64,000 nucleotides of DNA from the NCBI RefSeq assembly GCF_030823375.1, contig NZ_JAUSXB010000001.1:2232001-2296000 (forward strand), written 5' to 3'. The translations under genes were made by a program, and so were the position numbers. Source of the DNA: Pseudarthrobacter siccitolerans (GTDB lineage Bacteria > Actinomycetota > Actinomycetes > Actinomycetales > Micrococcaceae). Shown here in pieces: positions 8,140 to 15,862 of this stretch. The notes beneath the pieces are model-generated. The model did not search any database. It was given only the letters and a program-made list of their open reading frames with translations, and was not told where the DNA came from. Position 1 is the first letter of the stretch, and each line of letters begins with the position of its first letter.

Positions 8140-9453
8140 TCAGTTACCGACGAAACGGTTCCGTCCCGCCCGGTAGCCAAACAAGGCCGCGAGCAGCCCC
8201 ACGGCCAGGAAAAGGACGCCCGCGGCGGTGAAGGATCCGGTGGCCTGGTGCAACTGGCCCACCATCAGGGTTCCCGTTGAACCCAGGCCGTACCCCACGC
8301 CCTGCATCATTCCCGAAAGGTGGGCTGCCGTGTGCCCGTCACGGGTGCGCAGCATGATCATGGTCAGCGCCACCGCGGTGAGGCTGCCCTGCCCGAGTCC
8401 CAAAAGACCTGCCCAGACCCAGACCAGCTCAAGCGGACCGAAAATGCTCAGCGCAAAGCCGCCGCCGGTCATCAGCGCCACCACCGTGTTGATGCCACGC
8501 TGGTCGCGGAACCTCGCAGCCAGCGCCGGCGCAAACAGTGAGCCGAGCATCTGCAGCACAATGCTGGCCGAAACGATCAGCCCCGCCGTGGCGCCGTCCA
8601 CTCCCCGTTCGCGCAGGATCGGCGCCAGCCAGGCGAACACGCTGAAGGACATCATCGCCTGCAGCACCATAAAGATGGTGACCTGCCACGCAACCGGCGA
8701 ACGCCACACGTTCACGCCGTCCTTCACCAGCTGGTGCCGCACGGCGCGCTGCCGGAGCGCCACCGGAAGGAAGAGCAAAAGCACGACGGCGGCAGGCAGC
8801 GCCCACAACCACAGCGCCAGGGTCCATTCCCCCGTCGCCGCATAGACAGGGTACGTAAAGCCCGCTCCCAGGGCGGCTGAAGCGCAGATGGCGGTGGTGT
8901 ACAGCCCTCCCATTAGTCCCAGCCGGTGCGGAAAATCGCGCTTGACCAGCCCCGGCAGGAGCACGTTGCACAGGGCGATGGCGGCGCCGCAGGCAGCAGT
9001 TCCGGCCAGCAGGGCGGGTAGCTGTGACGGTCCTGCGGGGCGGAGCAGGAGTCCCGCCGTGAGGAGCGCCATCGCGCCGAGGAGGACGCGTTCGGGGCCG
9101 AAGCGGCGCGCCAGGACCGGGGCCAGGGGCGCAAACACGCCCAGCAGTGTCACCGGGACTGTGGTCAGGACCACCACGGCCCACCCGGGCAAAGCGGCGT
9201 GCGCCGTGATTTCGGGAAGCACGGCCGAGAAACTGGAGAAGACCGTGCGCAGGTTCAGGCCGATCAGGACCAGGCACAGGCCCAGGTAAACGAGGGCCCT
9301 TCGGCTTCCTACCTGTGTTGGTTCCGGGGCGGGAAGCTCGTCAATTTCCGCGTCCACCAGATTGTCCGGCCGGGCCGCGTTGGCAGGCCGGGGCTCCGCC
9401 GCCGGTTTCCCGGACCGCTGCCTTTTTGCCGCCGCATTTGTCGCTTCTGTCAC
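8140..9453 (-). CDS. MFS transporter, CynX/NimT family
   Basis: A 437-residue major facilitator protein. After a hydrophilic N-terminus of about 50 residues the first membrane segment reads LCLVLIGLNLRTVFSSFSAV, the hallmark of the CynX/NimT (cyanate and 2-nitroimidazole transport-like) group; LARRFGPERVLLGAM corresponds to motif A. Twelve membrane segments can be followed to the end. Substrates in this family are poorly known and none is assigned. The start is GTG at 9453 with only a weak purine stretch upstream; a later start would not remove any membrane segment. It is a single gene, convergent with the MHS transporter and separated from it by a strong hairpin. Confidence 0.87.
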   Translation of the reverse strand: MTEATNAAAKRQRSGKPAAEPRPANAARPDNLVDAEIDELPAPEPTQVGSRRALVYLGLCLVLIGLNLRTVFSSFSAVLPEITAHAALPGWAVVVLTTVPVTLLGVFAPLAPVLARRFGPERVLLGAMALLTAGLLLRPAGPSQLPALLAGTAACGAAIALCNVLLPGLVKRDFPHRLGLMGGLYTTAICASAALGAGFTYPVYAATGEWTLALWLWALPAAVVLLLFLPVALRQRAVRHQLVKDGVNVWRSPVAWQVTIFMVLQAMMSFSVFAWLAPILRERGVDGATAGLIVSASIVLQMLGSLFAPALAARFRDQRGINTVVALMTGGGFALSIFGPLELVWVWAGLLGLGQGSLTAVALTMIMLRTRDGHTAAHLSGMMQGVGYGLGSTGTLMVGQLHQATGSFTAAGVLFLAVGLLAALFGYRAGRNRFVGN

Positions 9454-9596
9454 CTGCCCATTCTTGCAGGACGCCGGCGGACGAAGTTATCCACATACGG
9501 CAGGTGGCGCCTACTGCGAAGGTCACGGCCTCCATAGGTTGGAACAACACACCCGCAGGGTTCAGCAGCGGCCTTCGGACCTATCTGAGGAGAACC

Positions 9597-10016
9597 ATGG
9601 GCATCCCGCCACCAGATACGAACCGGCCAGTAGATGGAACAAAACCGCCCGACGGTCCCCCTGAAGCGGGAACCCGGGAACAGGGAACAGAGGGCTACGA
9701 GCGTAAAGCAACTCACAGCGTCACGATGGCGGTCCTTGCCATTCTCAGCATGATCGTGACTGCTCCATTGGCAGCGTTTGCCATGCTCGGCACTTATCCG
9801 TCCAGTGGCCCCTCACCTCTGCCTTGGGTGGCACCTTTGGTGTTCTTCAGCCTGCCCCTCCTGTTTGCTTTGCCCTCCCTGGCGCTGGCAATTTCCGTCA
9901 TCAAGAACTCCCCGGATACGTCACCCGCCCGGTCATCGGCGGCGTTTGCCTTGTGCATCTCGGGGCTGGTCTTTGCTTTGGCCCTCGGGCCTGCACTGGA
10001 CCAACTGGGGAACTGA
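9597..10016 (+). CDS. small membrane protein of unknown function
   Basis: A 139-residue protein I do not recognise. The first 45 residues are Pro/Gly-rich and charged; three hydrophobic segments follow (around VTMAVLAILSMIVTAPLAAF, VAPLVFFSLPLLFALPSLAL and AAFALCISGLVFALALGPAL), so it is a probable inner-membrane protein with a cytoplasmic tail. The layout resembles DUF4190-like small membrane proteins. The open frame begins at 9315, but the ATG at 9597 is preceded by GAGGAGA at ideal spacing and excludes the upstream stretch, which overlaps the divergent MFS gene. It precedes trmB by 36 bases and may share its transcript. Confidence 0.75.
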   Translation: MGIPPPDTNRPVDGTKPPDGPPEAGTREQGTEGYERKATHSVTMAVLAILSMIVTAPLAAFAMLGTYPSSGPSPLPWVAPLVFFSLPLLFALPSLALAISVIKNSPDTSPARSSAAFALCISGLVFALALGPALDQLGN

Positions 10017-10052
10017 TGATTCCGCCCTCCGGCCGCCGGTATTCTGGAAGGG

Positions 10053-10976
10053 ATGAGCGAATCCCCAGAAACCCCCCAGCCGCAGCATGTCCCCAGGCCG
10101 GTGACGCCCGGCACGCAGGCTTCCTACGGCACATACGGCGGGCGGCCGGTCAGCTTCGTCCGCCGCGGAACCCGCCTTCAGGGACGCCGGCAGGCGGCTT
10201 GGGAACTGCATGCCGAGCGGTGGGCGGTGAACGTCCCCCGGCACGTCGCCAACACCTCCGTCCACCCGGACTACACGTTTGATGCCGAGGCGGAATTCGG
10301 CCGCAAGGCACCCCTCATCGTCGAGATCGGATCGGGCCTGGGCGACGCCATCTGCCACGCCGCCGAGCAGAACCCGGACACCGACTTCCTCGCAGTGGAG
10401 GTCTACACCCCCGGGCTCGCCAACACCCTCATCAAAATCAACAGCCGCGGCCTGAGCAACGTGCGGGTGGTTGAGGCCAACGCTCCGGAAGTGCTGGCCA
10501 CCATGCTTCCGGAGGGCTCCGTCAGCGAACTGTGGGTCTTCTTCCCCGACCCCTGGCACAAGTCGCGGCACCACAAACGGCGCCTGATCCAGCCCGAGTT
10601 CGCTGAACTGGCCGCACGAGCGCTGAAAAAGGGCGGCCTGTGGCGGATAGCCACCGACTGGTCCAACTACGCGGTCCACGTCCGCGACGTCTTGGCGGAC
10701 TCCAAGGACTTTGAGAACCTGCACACCGGCGAGCGCCGCGGACCCGAAAGCCCGTTGACCCACGTGTGGCAGTCGGGCGTGGAATCAGTGGTGGGAGGAG
10801 CGCCCGTCCGGGAAGGCCGTGCACCGGTCAGCACGGAACACACCGGGCCCAACGAGGGTGTGGATGAAACGGGCGGCTGGGCGCCGCGCTTCGAGGGCCG
10901 GATCCGGACCAGCTTCGAGGCCAAGGCCCACGAGGCCGGGCGGCTGATCTTCGACCTCTGCTACCGCCGGCGGTAG
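10053..10976 (+). CDS. trmB: tRNA (guanine-N7-)-methyltransferase TrmB
   Basis: Methylates the N7 of guanine 46 in the tRNA variable loop using S-adenosylmethionine. The SAM-binding motif IVEIGSGLGDAICHAAEQNP is near residue 90, and the TrmB signature ELWVFFPDPWHKSRHHKRRL is complete near residue 165, with the catalytic Asp in PDPW. The C-terminus (FEGRIRTSFEAKAHEAGRLI) matches the family's final helix. At 307 residues it is longer than most bacterial TrmB because of an N-terminal extension of about 60 residues and an insert (near VVGGAPVREGRAPV), both common in actinobacteria. The start is an ATG with GGAAGGG directly upstream. Confidence 0.95.
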   Translation: MSESPETPQPQHVPRPVTPGTQASYGTYGGRPVSFVRRGTRLQGRRQAAWELHAERWAVNVPRHVANTSVHPDYTFDAEAEFGRKAPLIVEIGSGLGDAICHAAEQNPDTDFLAVEVYTPGLANTLIKINSRGLSNVRVVEANAPEVLATMLPEGSVSELWVFFPDPWHKSRHHKRRLIQPEFAELAARALKKGGLWRIATDWSNYAVHVRDVLADSKDFENLHTGERRGPESPLTHVWQSGVESVVGGAPVREGRAPVSTEHTGPNEGVDETGGWAPRFEGRIRTSFEAKAHEAGRLIFDLCYRRR

Positions 10977-11032
10977 ACCCACCCGCCGGCAGACCGCGGC
11001 GCCCATCACGACCTCAGCCGTGGTTCAGCCCG

Positions 11033-11585
11033 TCAGGCCACGCTGATGGACCCGACGATCTCCTTCAGCATATCCAGCCTCGGCTCCCCCCGGGGTTGCT
11101 GTAAGGCCAGATGACCACCAAACCGATGAACCGCCCGCGTTCCCTCACGCCGACGGTTGCTGCAACCTTTCCCGAGCCGTCGGCGTCGTCATAGCCCACC
11201 ACCACGGCGTAGGCGGCTTTGCCGGCCAGGTTGAGTTCGCCTTCGGTCAGTAGGGTGCCACCCCTCTCCTCAAGGTAGAAGCCGGACATCAGGTGCGCCC
11301 AGCCGTTGGCTTGCGGTGCGCCCCGGACGGAGGTGTCGGTGGGGACCTTGCAGTAGGTGGAGACGTTGGTGGTGGCCCGGCTCTCGGTTTTCACTTCCAC
11401 TTCGCCCAGCTTGACGTCCAGCCCGGCCTCGTTGGAGGCCGTGACCACGCTGTTGACGATGTTGTTGTCCTTGTCCATGTTCAGCTCGAGCCCGCCCTTG
11501 CCGGACGCCTCGAAAGTCCGGCCGTCAAGGTTCAGCCGCGGCTTCAGCACCGCTGGATGTCAAACGCCTGAACCACAAGCTCCAC
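11033..11585 (-). pseudogene. hypothetical protein gene with two apparent frameshifts
   Basis: The longest open stretch (11065-11550, 161 residues) has no ATG and no ribosome binding site, and ends oddly after VVIWPYSN. Adding one G in the C4G6 run near 11089-11098 restores a natural C-terminus (EPRLDMLKEIVGSISVA, stop 11033-11035). Adding one G in the GG before 11550 joins it to an upstream stretch starting at GTG 11585 (VELVVQAFDIQR). The corrected product has about 184 residues. I do not recognise the family. Both lesions are one-base losses in G runs, which fits either sequencing error or a decaying gene. Codon use in the central part looks like real coding sequence. Confidence 0.55.
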
Positions 11586-11633
11586 ACGCTATTCCACACA
11601 GTTCCCCCACTGGTTCGCCGGGACCAATTCCGC

Positions 11634-12530
11634 GTGGCACGATGGCGGTATACGGGGCACGCACCGTTCGCGCTTTGGCACCGGCACAAAGGAACAGCCA
11701 TCAAAAGAGAACTGAAGCAGGCCGCGGACGCGGCAGAGGATGTCACCAACTCCCGCCCCCTGGAGCTGCTGGCCAGGGCAGGTTTTGCGGCCGGCGGCAT
11801 CCTGCATCTGCTGGTGGGCGCCATCGCCTTCCGGCTGGCCAGGGGCGGCACAGGAAGTGCCGATTTCAGCGGCGCCGTGGCTGAGCTGGCCACCCAGCCT
11901 GCCGGACCCTTCCTGTTGTGGGCCAGCTTCGCCGCGTGCGCCGCCCTTGCCCTGTGGCAGGCCGGCGATGCCATCTTCGACTACAACCATCTCCAAACCA
12001 AGGAAAAGGTGGGGAAGAAGGCCAAGGCAGCGGCGCAGGCCCTCGTTTACGCGGGGCTTGCCCTGACGCTGCTGTCCTTCGCGCGCGGCACGGGCTCAAG
12101 CGGGGACAACCGGGAGAACATCAGCGACCTTACCGCCTCGCTGATGCGGGCTCCGGGGGGCGTGGTACTGCTGCTCCTGCTGGGCGCCGGCATTGCCGTG
12201 ACCGGAGTGGCCTATGGCATCCGCGGTATACGGAAATCGTTTGTGAAGCAGCTGGCGATGCCGGGGTCCCCTGCGGCAAGGAACGCCGTCACCGTGCTGG
12301 GCGTAACCGGGTACGTCGCCAAGGGAATAGTGCTGCTGCTGACCGGCCTGCTGATCGCCATTGCCACCCTCGAGGCGCATCCCGAGGACTCCACAGGACT
12401 GGATGGCGCCCTCCGGGCGCTGCGCGACCAGCCCTTCGGCCTGTACGTCCTGGCGGCCGTGGGCGCGGGACTGATCTGTTACGGCGTCTACATGGTTGTC
12501 CGGGCGCGCCTGGCGAAGATGGTCCACTAG
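11634..12530 (+). CDS. DUF1206 domain-containing membrane protein
   Basis: A membrane protein of up to 298 residues built from three repeats of a two-helix unit, the mark of DUF1206: LELLARAGFAAGGILHLLVG, AAAQALVYAGLALTLLSFAR and AVTVLGVTGYVAKGIVLLLTG each begin a repeat. The function of DUF1206 proteins is unknown. The only usual in-frame start is GTG at 11634, but this lies in a stretch that resembles a promoter (TATACG at 11647). The homologous part begins at IKRELKQAADAAED, whose ATC codon is preceded by AAAGGA at correct spacing, so the true start may be AUC at 11700. A GTG start would add 22 residues with no family match. Confidence 0.8.
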   Translation: MARWRYTGHAPFALWHRHKGTAIKRELKQAADAAEDVTNSRPLELLARAGFAAGGILHLLVGAIAFRLARGGTGSADFSGAVAELATQPAGPFLLWASFAACAALALWQAGDAIFDYNHLQTKEKVGKKAKAAAQALVYAGLALTLLSFARGTGSSGDNRENISDLTASLMRAPGGVVLLLLLGAGIAVTGVAYGIRGIRKSFVKQLAMPGSPAARNAVTVLGVTGYVAKGIVLLLTGLLIAIATLEAHPEDSTGLDGALRALRDQPFGLYVLAAVGAGLICYGVYMVVRARLAKMVH

Positions 12531-12593
12531 CTGCGCTCCGGGCGCGCGGCGGGTCCGGAACGGGCCCGCCCAAGGTGCGCATAGGGTTGGACC

Positions 12594-13097
12594 ATGCCCC
12601 AGGTACGCGCAGAACGCTTCATCCGCATCGACCCGGACACCGCTTTCGCCTTCTCCCAGACCACCGGCACCTTCCGGCTGAAGTGGGATCCTTTCATCTC
12701 CGGACAACAGTTCCTGGGCGGCGCCGCCAGCGCGGGCAAGGGCGTGCGCACACGCACCCGCTCGCGCCTCGGCCTGACGATGGTCAGTGAGTACGTCTCC
12801 TATGCTCCGCCCAAAAACGTCGGCATGACCATGGTGTCCGGCCCCTGGTTCTTCGAAAACTTTGGCGGCGGCTGGCGGTTCACAGCCGACGACGGCGGCA
12901 CGCGGGCAGTCTGGAAGTACACCTTCTCCTGCCGCCCGGCGTTGTTGCGGCCGGTGATGGAGCGGATCGGCCGCTGGCTGCTGGGCCGGGAAATCGAGAA
13001 ACGGATCGAAGCGTTCGCCCGCGCCTGCGAAGACCCCGCCCTGGTTGCCGAGTTCCGGGCCCTGGAACCAGGCAAGGTGAACGGGAAGCAGCAGTAG
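12594..13097 (+). CDS. SRPBCC family protein (polyketide cyclase/START-like)
   Basis: A 167-residue soluble protein with the START/SRPBCC helix-grip fold: an opening strand (QVRAERFIRIDPDTAFAFSQ), WDPF as the conserved early Trp, a run of strands ending in GGTRAVWKYTFSCRP, and a long C-terminal helix (RPVMERIGRWLLGREIEKRI). The fold binds hydrophobic ligands; relatives are annotated as polyketide cyclase/dehydrase or lipid-transport-like proteins, and no substrate is assigned here. It lies 63 bases after the DUF1206 gene on the same strand and may be co-transcribed. It is convergent with the anti-sigma gene. Confidence 0.8.
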   Translation: MPQVRAERFIRIDPDTAFAFSQTTGTFRLKWDPFISGQQFLGGAASAGKGVRTRTRSRLGLTMVSEYVSYAPPKNVGMTMVSGPWFFENFGGGWRFTADDGGTRAVWKYTFSCRPALLRPVMERIGRWLLGREIEKRIEAFARACEDPALVAEFRALEPGKVNGKQQ

Positions 13098-13126
13098 CCC
13101 ACGGGGCGTCCTTCAGGGCGCTGTAT

Positions 13127-13182
13127 ATTACGGCACAGTAAATTGGGGCACACTGATTACGGCCCTGTGATTACGGCACAGT
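13127..13182. repeat. Three copies of a 13-bp repeat at the anti-sigma gene 3' end
   Basis: ATTACGGCACAGT occurs at 13127-13139 and 13170-13182, with a near copy (ATTACGGCCCTGT) at 13156-13168. The last copy covers the stop codon of the anti-sigma gene. It looks like a small local duplication. Confidence 0.55.
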
Positions 13183-13833
13183 GATCACGGCAACGGCTTG
13201 CTGCGTGCCGTCCCGCAGTTCCACACTGGAGATGCTGGCCAGCTGGATGGGTGTTGCCCCGGTGACCTTGACCCGGCCGCTGGGCGTGGCCGTCCAGGCA
13301 CAGGCACGGTCCTCCCCGCCGGCACGGTCCCGGACCCACAGCGACAGCGTACCGTCGGCCGGGAGGCTGCTGCCGTTCACTGCCAGCTCCGTTCCCCAGG
13401 TTTTGCGGGCCAGGTCGATGCTGAACTGCAGGCCCCCGCCCGACTGGACCGAGTAGGTGGCGTCCGGCTGTGGGGCCCGGCCCAGCAGCGGACCTACGGC
13501 CAGGCCCACGGCGAGGCAGGCAGCGGCGACGGCGCCTGCCAGCGCCGCCCACCGCCGTCGTGCCTTACGACGGCGGTGCGCCAGTTCGGCGAGGAGGGCC
13601 ACCGGGGCCGCAGCTGTTGGCGCGGCCGCCGCCGCCGACGGAACAACGGTAAGCGCCACCGCGTCCGGTACGGGAACGGCGTCCAGCAGTGCGGGCACCT
13701 TCTCCAGCCGGCCCAGTTCCCCCCGGCACTGCGCGCACTCACGAAGGTGGTCTTCAAAACTCTTAAGGTCCACGGCATCCAGCCCGCCCAGCAGGTAGGC
13801 GCCCAGCAGCTGGTGCGGTCCGGGAGCGCTCAC
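13171..13833 (-). CDS. zinc-binding anti-sigma factor, RslA-like
   Basis: A 220-residue membrane anti-sigma factor. The cytoplasmic domain has the zinc motif H29-x3-C33-x2-C36 (HLRECAQC), which binds and often redox-controls ECF sigma factors. One membrane segment follows a KARRRW stop signal (AALAGAVAAACLAVGLAVG, about residues 133-151), and the outer domain (SGGGLQFSIDLARKTWGTEL onward) resembles the RskA/RslA extracytoplasmic domain. The GTG start overlaps the sigma gene's TGA stop by four bases (GTGA), so the two are translationally coupled. It probably holds the sigma factor of 13830-14330 inactive until an envelope or redox signal arrives. Confidence 0.87.
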   Translation of the reverse strand: MSAPGPHQLLGAYLLGGLDAVDLKSFEDHLRECAQCRGELGRLEKVPALLDAVPVPDAVALTVVPSAAAAAPTAAAPVALLAELAHRRRKARRRWAALAGAVAAACLAVGLAVGPLLGRAPQPDATYSVQSGGGLQFSIDLARKTWGTELAVNGSSLPADGTLSLWVRDRAGGEDRACAWTATPSGRVKVTGATPIQLASISSVELRDGTQQAVAVITVP

Positions 13834-14330
13834 CGGTCCACCCCCATCTCGTCCAGGATGGTCCGCAGGGCACGGACGGCATAGTACGCGCGGGATTTGA
13901 CCGTTCCACTGGGAATATTCAGCTGCACGGCGGCCTCGTTCACTGTGAAGCGGCGGTAGTGCAGGGCCACCAGGACGTCCCGGTGTTCCCTGGTGAGGCG
14001 GAGCAGTGCCTCCTCGATCAGCACGCGGTTCAACAGTTCGTCCACCCGCTCCACGGCTTCAGCGTGCCCGTTGAGCCCGTCCCCCAGCGCTTCGGCCGGG
14101 CGGTGTTGGGCGCGGCGGTAGTTGTCAATCATGATGTTCCTCGCGGTCCGGAACAGGTAGCTGCGGAGGCTGCCGTTGACCTCGGGCGCGTGCTGCCACA
14201 CCCGGAGCACGGTTTCCTGGACCACGTCCTCGGCAAGTTGGGGGTCCCGGGAGGCGCTGAGCACAAAGCGGCGGAGTGCGGGGCCGTGGTCACGGTAAAT
14301 GGACTCCACCACGTCTTCGTCAAGTGGCAT
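13830..14330 (-). CDS. ECF sigma factor, SigL-like
   Basis: A 166-residue RNA polymerase sigma-70 factor of the ECF class. Region 2 is clear (YRDHGPALRRFVLSASRDPQ, QLAEDVVQETVLRVW, LFRTARNIMIDNYRRAQ) and region 4 too (LTREHRDVLVALHYRRFT, AAVQLNIPSGTVKSRAYYAV). The frame extends to 14423, but the ATG at 14330 has GGAGG 7 bases upstream and starts the conserved part; a promoter at 14412-14385 would also exclude the longer form. Its upstream region carries a SigL-type promoter on each strand, sharing one palindrome. It is coupled to the anti-sigma gene and divergent from a lipoprotein gene, likely its target. The SigL assignment rests on the promoter motif and partner type. Confidence 0.9.
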   Translation of the reverse strand: MPLDEDVVESIYRDHGPALRRFVLSASRDPQLAEDVVQETVLRVWQHAPEVNGSLRSYLFRTARNIMIDNYRRAQHRPAEALGDGLNGHAEAVERVDELLNRVLIEEALLRLTREHRDVLVALHYRRFTVNEAAVQLNIPSGTVKSRAYYAVRALRTILDEMGVDR

Positions 14331-14384
14331 TCCAGGACCTCCAGTCCCAGCCTCTGCACGGCTGTTCCGCGCTTCCCTGCTGGT

Positions 14385-14412
14385 ACCACGTCCGCAGCCG
14401 GGTTTTGGTTCA
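14385..14412 (-). promoter_or_regulatory. SigL-type promoter for the ECF sigma gene
   Basis: On the minus strand TGAACC (14412-14407) is followed by exactly 16 bases and CGTGGT (14390-14385). This fits the pattern TGAACC-N16-18-CGT known for Mycobacterium tuberculosis SigL and suggests autoregulation. Confidence 0.7.
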
Positions 14413-14415
14413 TCG

Positions 14416-14443
14416 TGAACCATTCTTCACCCTGGTGCGTCGT
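14416..14443 (+). promoter_or_regulatory. SigL-type promoter for the lipoprotein gene
   Basis: TGAACC (14416-14421), a spacer of exactly 16 bases, then CGTCGT (14438-14443) lie upstream of the lipoprotein gene. The -35 element is back to back with that of the divergent sigma promoter, forming GGTTCA-TCG-TGAACC (14407-14421). Confidence 0.72.
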
Positions 14444-14493
14444 ATCGGTTAGCGTCCGGCGATTGGCGCCGGGCACTACCGAAGGAGCAACCC

Positions 14494-15054
14494 ATGAAAC
14501 AGCATGTGTTTGGGGCAGGCCTGGCCATCTTGGCCCTGACAGCGGCCCTAAGCGGGTGCGCCGGCGGCAGCGGAACCACTCCTGCGGCCACCAGCCCCGC
14601 TGCTGCGGCAAGTTCACCTGCAGCGTCGGCACCCGCATCGTCTTCAGCAAAGGCATCCTCAACGGCGTCCTCAACGGCGAGTGCAGGCGTTGACCTTAAG
14701 ACAGGATCCTCAAGTTTGGGCACCATCGTGGTGGACGCCAAAGGCATGAGCCTTTATTACTTCACCAAGGACGTCAAGGATTCAGGCACCAGTGCCTGCA
14801 CGGGTGGATGCCTGACCGCGTGGCCGCCGCTCACCACCACTTCTGCCACACCCAAGGTCGAAGGGGTCACCGGGAAGGTAGGCACCATCACAACTCCGGA
14901 AGGCGCAAAGCAGGTGACCCTGAACGGGATGCCGCTGTACTACTTTGCCAAGGACACCAAGGCCGGCGACGTCCTGGGCCAGGGGGTCAACAATGTCTGG
15001 TACGTTGCGGATCCGGCGGGCGAAATGATCACGAAGATGCCTGCTGCCGGCTAG
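14494..15054 (+). CDS. secreted lipoprotein with Yx(FWY)xxD repeats (COG4315)
   Basis: A 186-residue predicted lipoprotein. The signal peptide ends in the lipobox LSGC (Cys near 22). An Ala/Ser/Pro/Thr-rich linker of about 40 residues follows, then two copies of the COG4315 repeat with the motif LYYFTKD and LYYFAKD; the first copy carries a Cys pair (SACTGGC) before LTAWPPL. The family occurs in many bacteria with unknown function. AAGGAG stands just before the ATG. The gene faces away from an ECF sigma/anti-sigma pair and has a SigL-type promoter, so it is probably the direct target of that sigma factor and acts at the outer face of the membrane. Confidence 0.87.
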   Translation: MKQHVFGAGLAILALTAALSGCAGGSGTTPAATSPAAAASSPAASAPASSSAKASSTASSTASAGVDLKTGSSSLGTIVVDAKGMSLYYFTKDVKDSGTSACTGGCLTAWPPLTTTSATPKVEGVTGKVGTITTPEGAKQVTLNGMPLYYFAKDTKAGDVLGQGVNNVWYVADPAGEMITKMPAAG

Positions 15055-15103
15055 TCACCGTCGGCGTTTGAGGCGGGCTTGGGTGATGTCAGGAAAGGTG
15101 ACG

Positions 15104-15862
15104 TCAGGGAAGCGGGACGGCCGGCAACGTCCCCGGCAGGGGAACCTGAGAAGGGACCGGCACCTCCGGTGGCTTGCCGAGGCCGTTGGCGATCTGCCCG
15201 GGAACTGCCCCGGGCAGGGTTTCTGAAGCGGGGACTTCCCCGGGCCTCCCCGGGGAAGTTTGCTGGCCATGGGCAGTCTCCGCCGCAGCAGGATGGTCCG
15301 ACGGCGGCGTGGCCGTCGGGTGCGCCGCTGCGGCGGGGTCCGCCGGGATCGATGCCGGGTCCCCCGGTGCAGAGCCCGCGGGCACTGTGCCGGGGACCGT
15401 GGGAACAGGAGCGGAGGGCTGCCCCGCCTGATCGCTGGCGGGAGCTCCGGCGGAACCGGTGATAAAGGAGGTAAAAGCCTGGTTGAGCTGGGTAAACGAG
15501 TCACGGATGCCCTGGTCAGATGCTGCGGCAACGGCACCGCCGGCGCCGAGCGATACCGCTACGGACAGGGTGGTGAGGGCAATCCGGCGCTTGGCCCTGC
15601 GGGCCGCGAGTTCGTCGCGGGGAGCCGGATTTGCCTGCACGGCGGGCACTGATGCTGCTTCGGCAGCGCGGGATGTGATGGCACCGGCGCCGTTGGCGCC
15701 TGCCATCAACGCCAGCAGTTCGGCAGAGGGCTGCGGCGCTGCTGTGCCCAGCGCCTGGAGCTCCAGGAGGACGGGGCGGAGCTGGCTGTCGCCGCCAAGC
15801 TCTGCTTCCAGCAGCAGCTGGTCCACTGCCGCGCCACGGTGCAGTCCTGCGGTGTCACTCAT
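15104..15862 (-). CDS. membrane anti-sigma-like protein with Pro-rich outer domain
   Basis: A 252-residue protein coupled to a sigma factor: its ATG lies inside the last codons of the sigma gene (8-base overlap). The N-terminal 80 residues are cytoplasmic and helical; LAARRAKRRIALTTLSVAVS leads into one membrane segment at about residues 92-112, and the rest is an extracytoplasmic region rich in Pro, Ala, Gly and Thr. No HxxxCxxC zinc motif is visible, so it is not a classical zinc anti-sigma factor. Position and topology suggest an anti-sigma or sigma-associated sensor. Similar pairs are common in Arthrobacter-type genomes. The outer domain is of a type that could sample the cell wall. Confidence 0.65.
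   Translation of the reverse strand: MSDTAGLHRGAAVDQLLLEAELGGDSQLRPVLLELQALGTAAPQPSAELLALMAGANGAGAITSRAAEAASVPAVQANPAPRDELAARRAKRRIALTTLSVAVSLGAGGAVAAASDQGIRDSFTQLNQAFTSFITGSAGAPASDQAGQPSAPVPTVPGTVPAGSAPGDPASIPADPAAAAHPTATPPSDHPAAAETAHGQQTSPGRPGEVPASETLPGAVPGQIANGLGKPPEVPVPSQVPLPGTLPAVPLP

Noticed and set aside
13098..13170. Small gene between the SRPBCC and anti-sigma genes
   Set aside because: Only short repeats are present, with no start or ribosome binding site.
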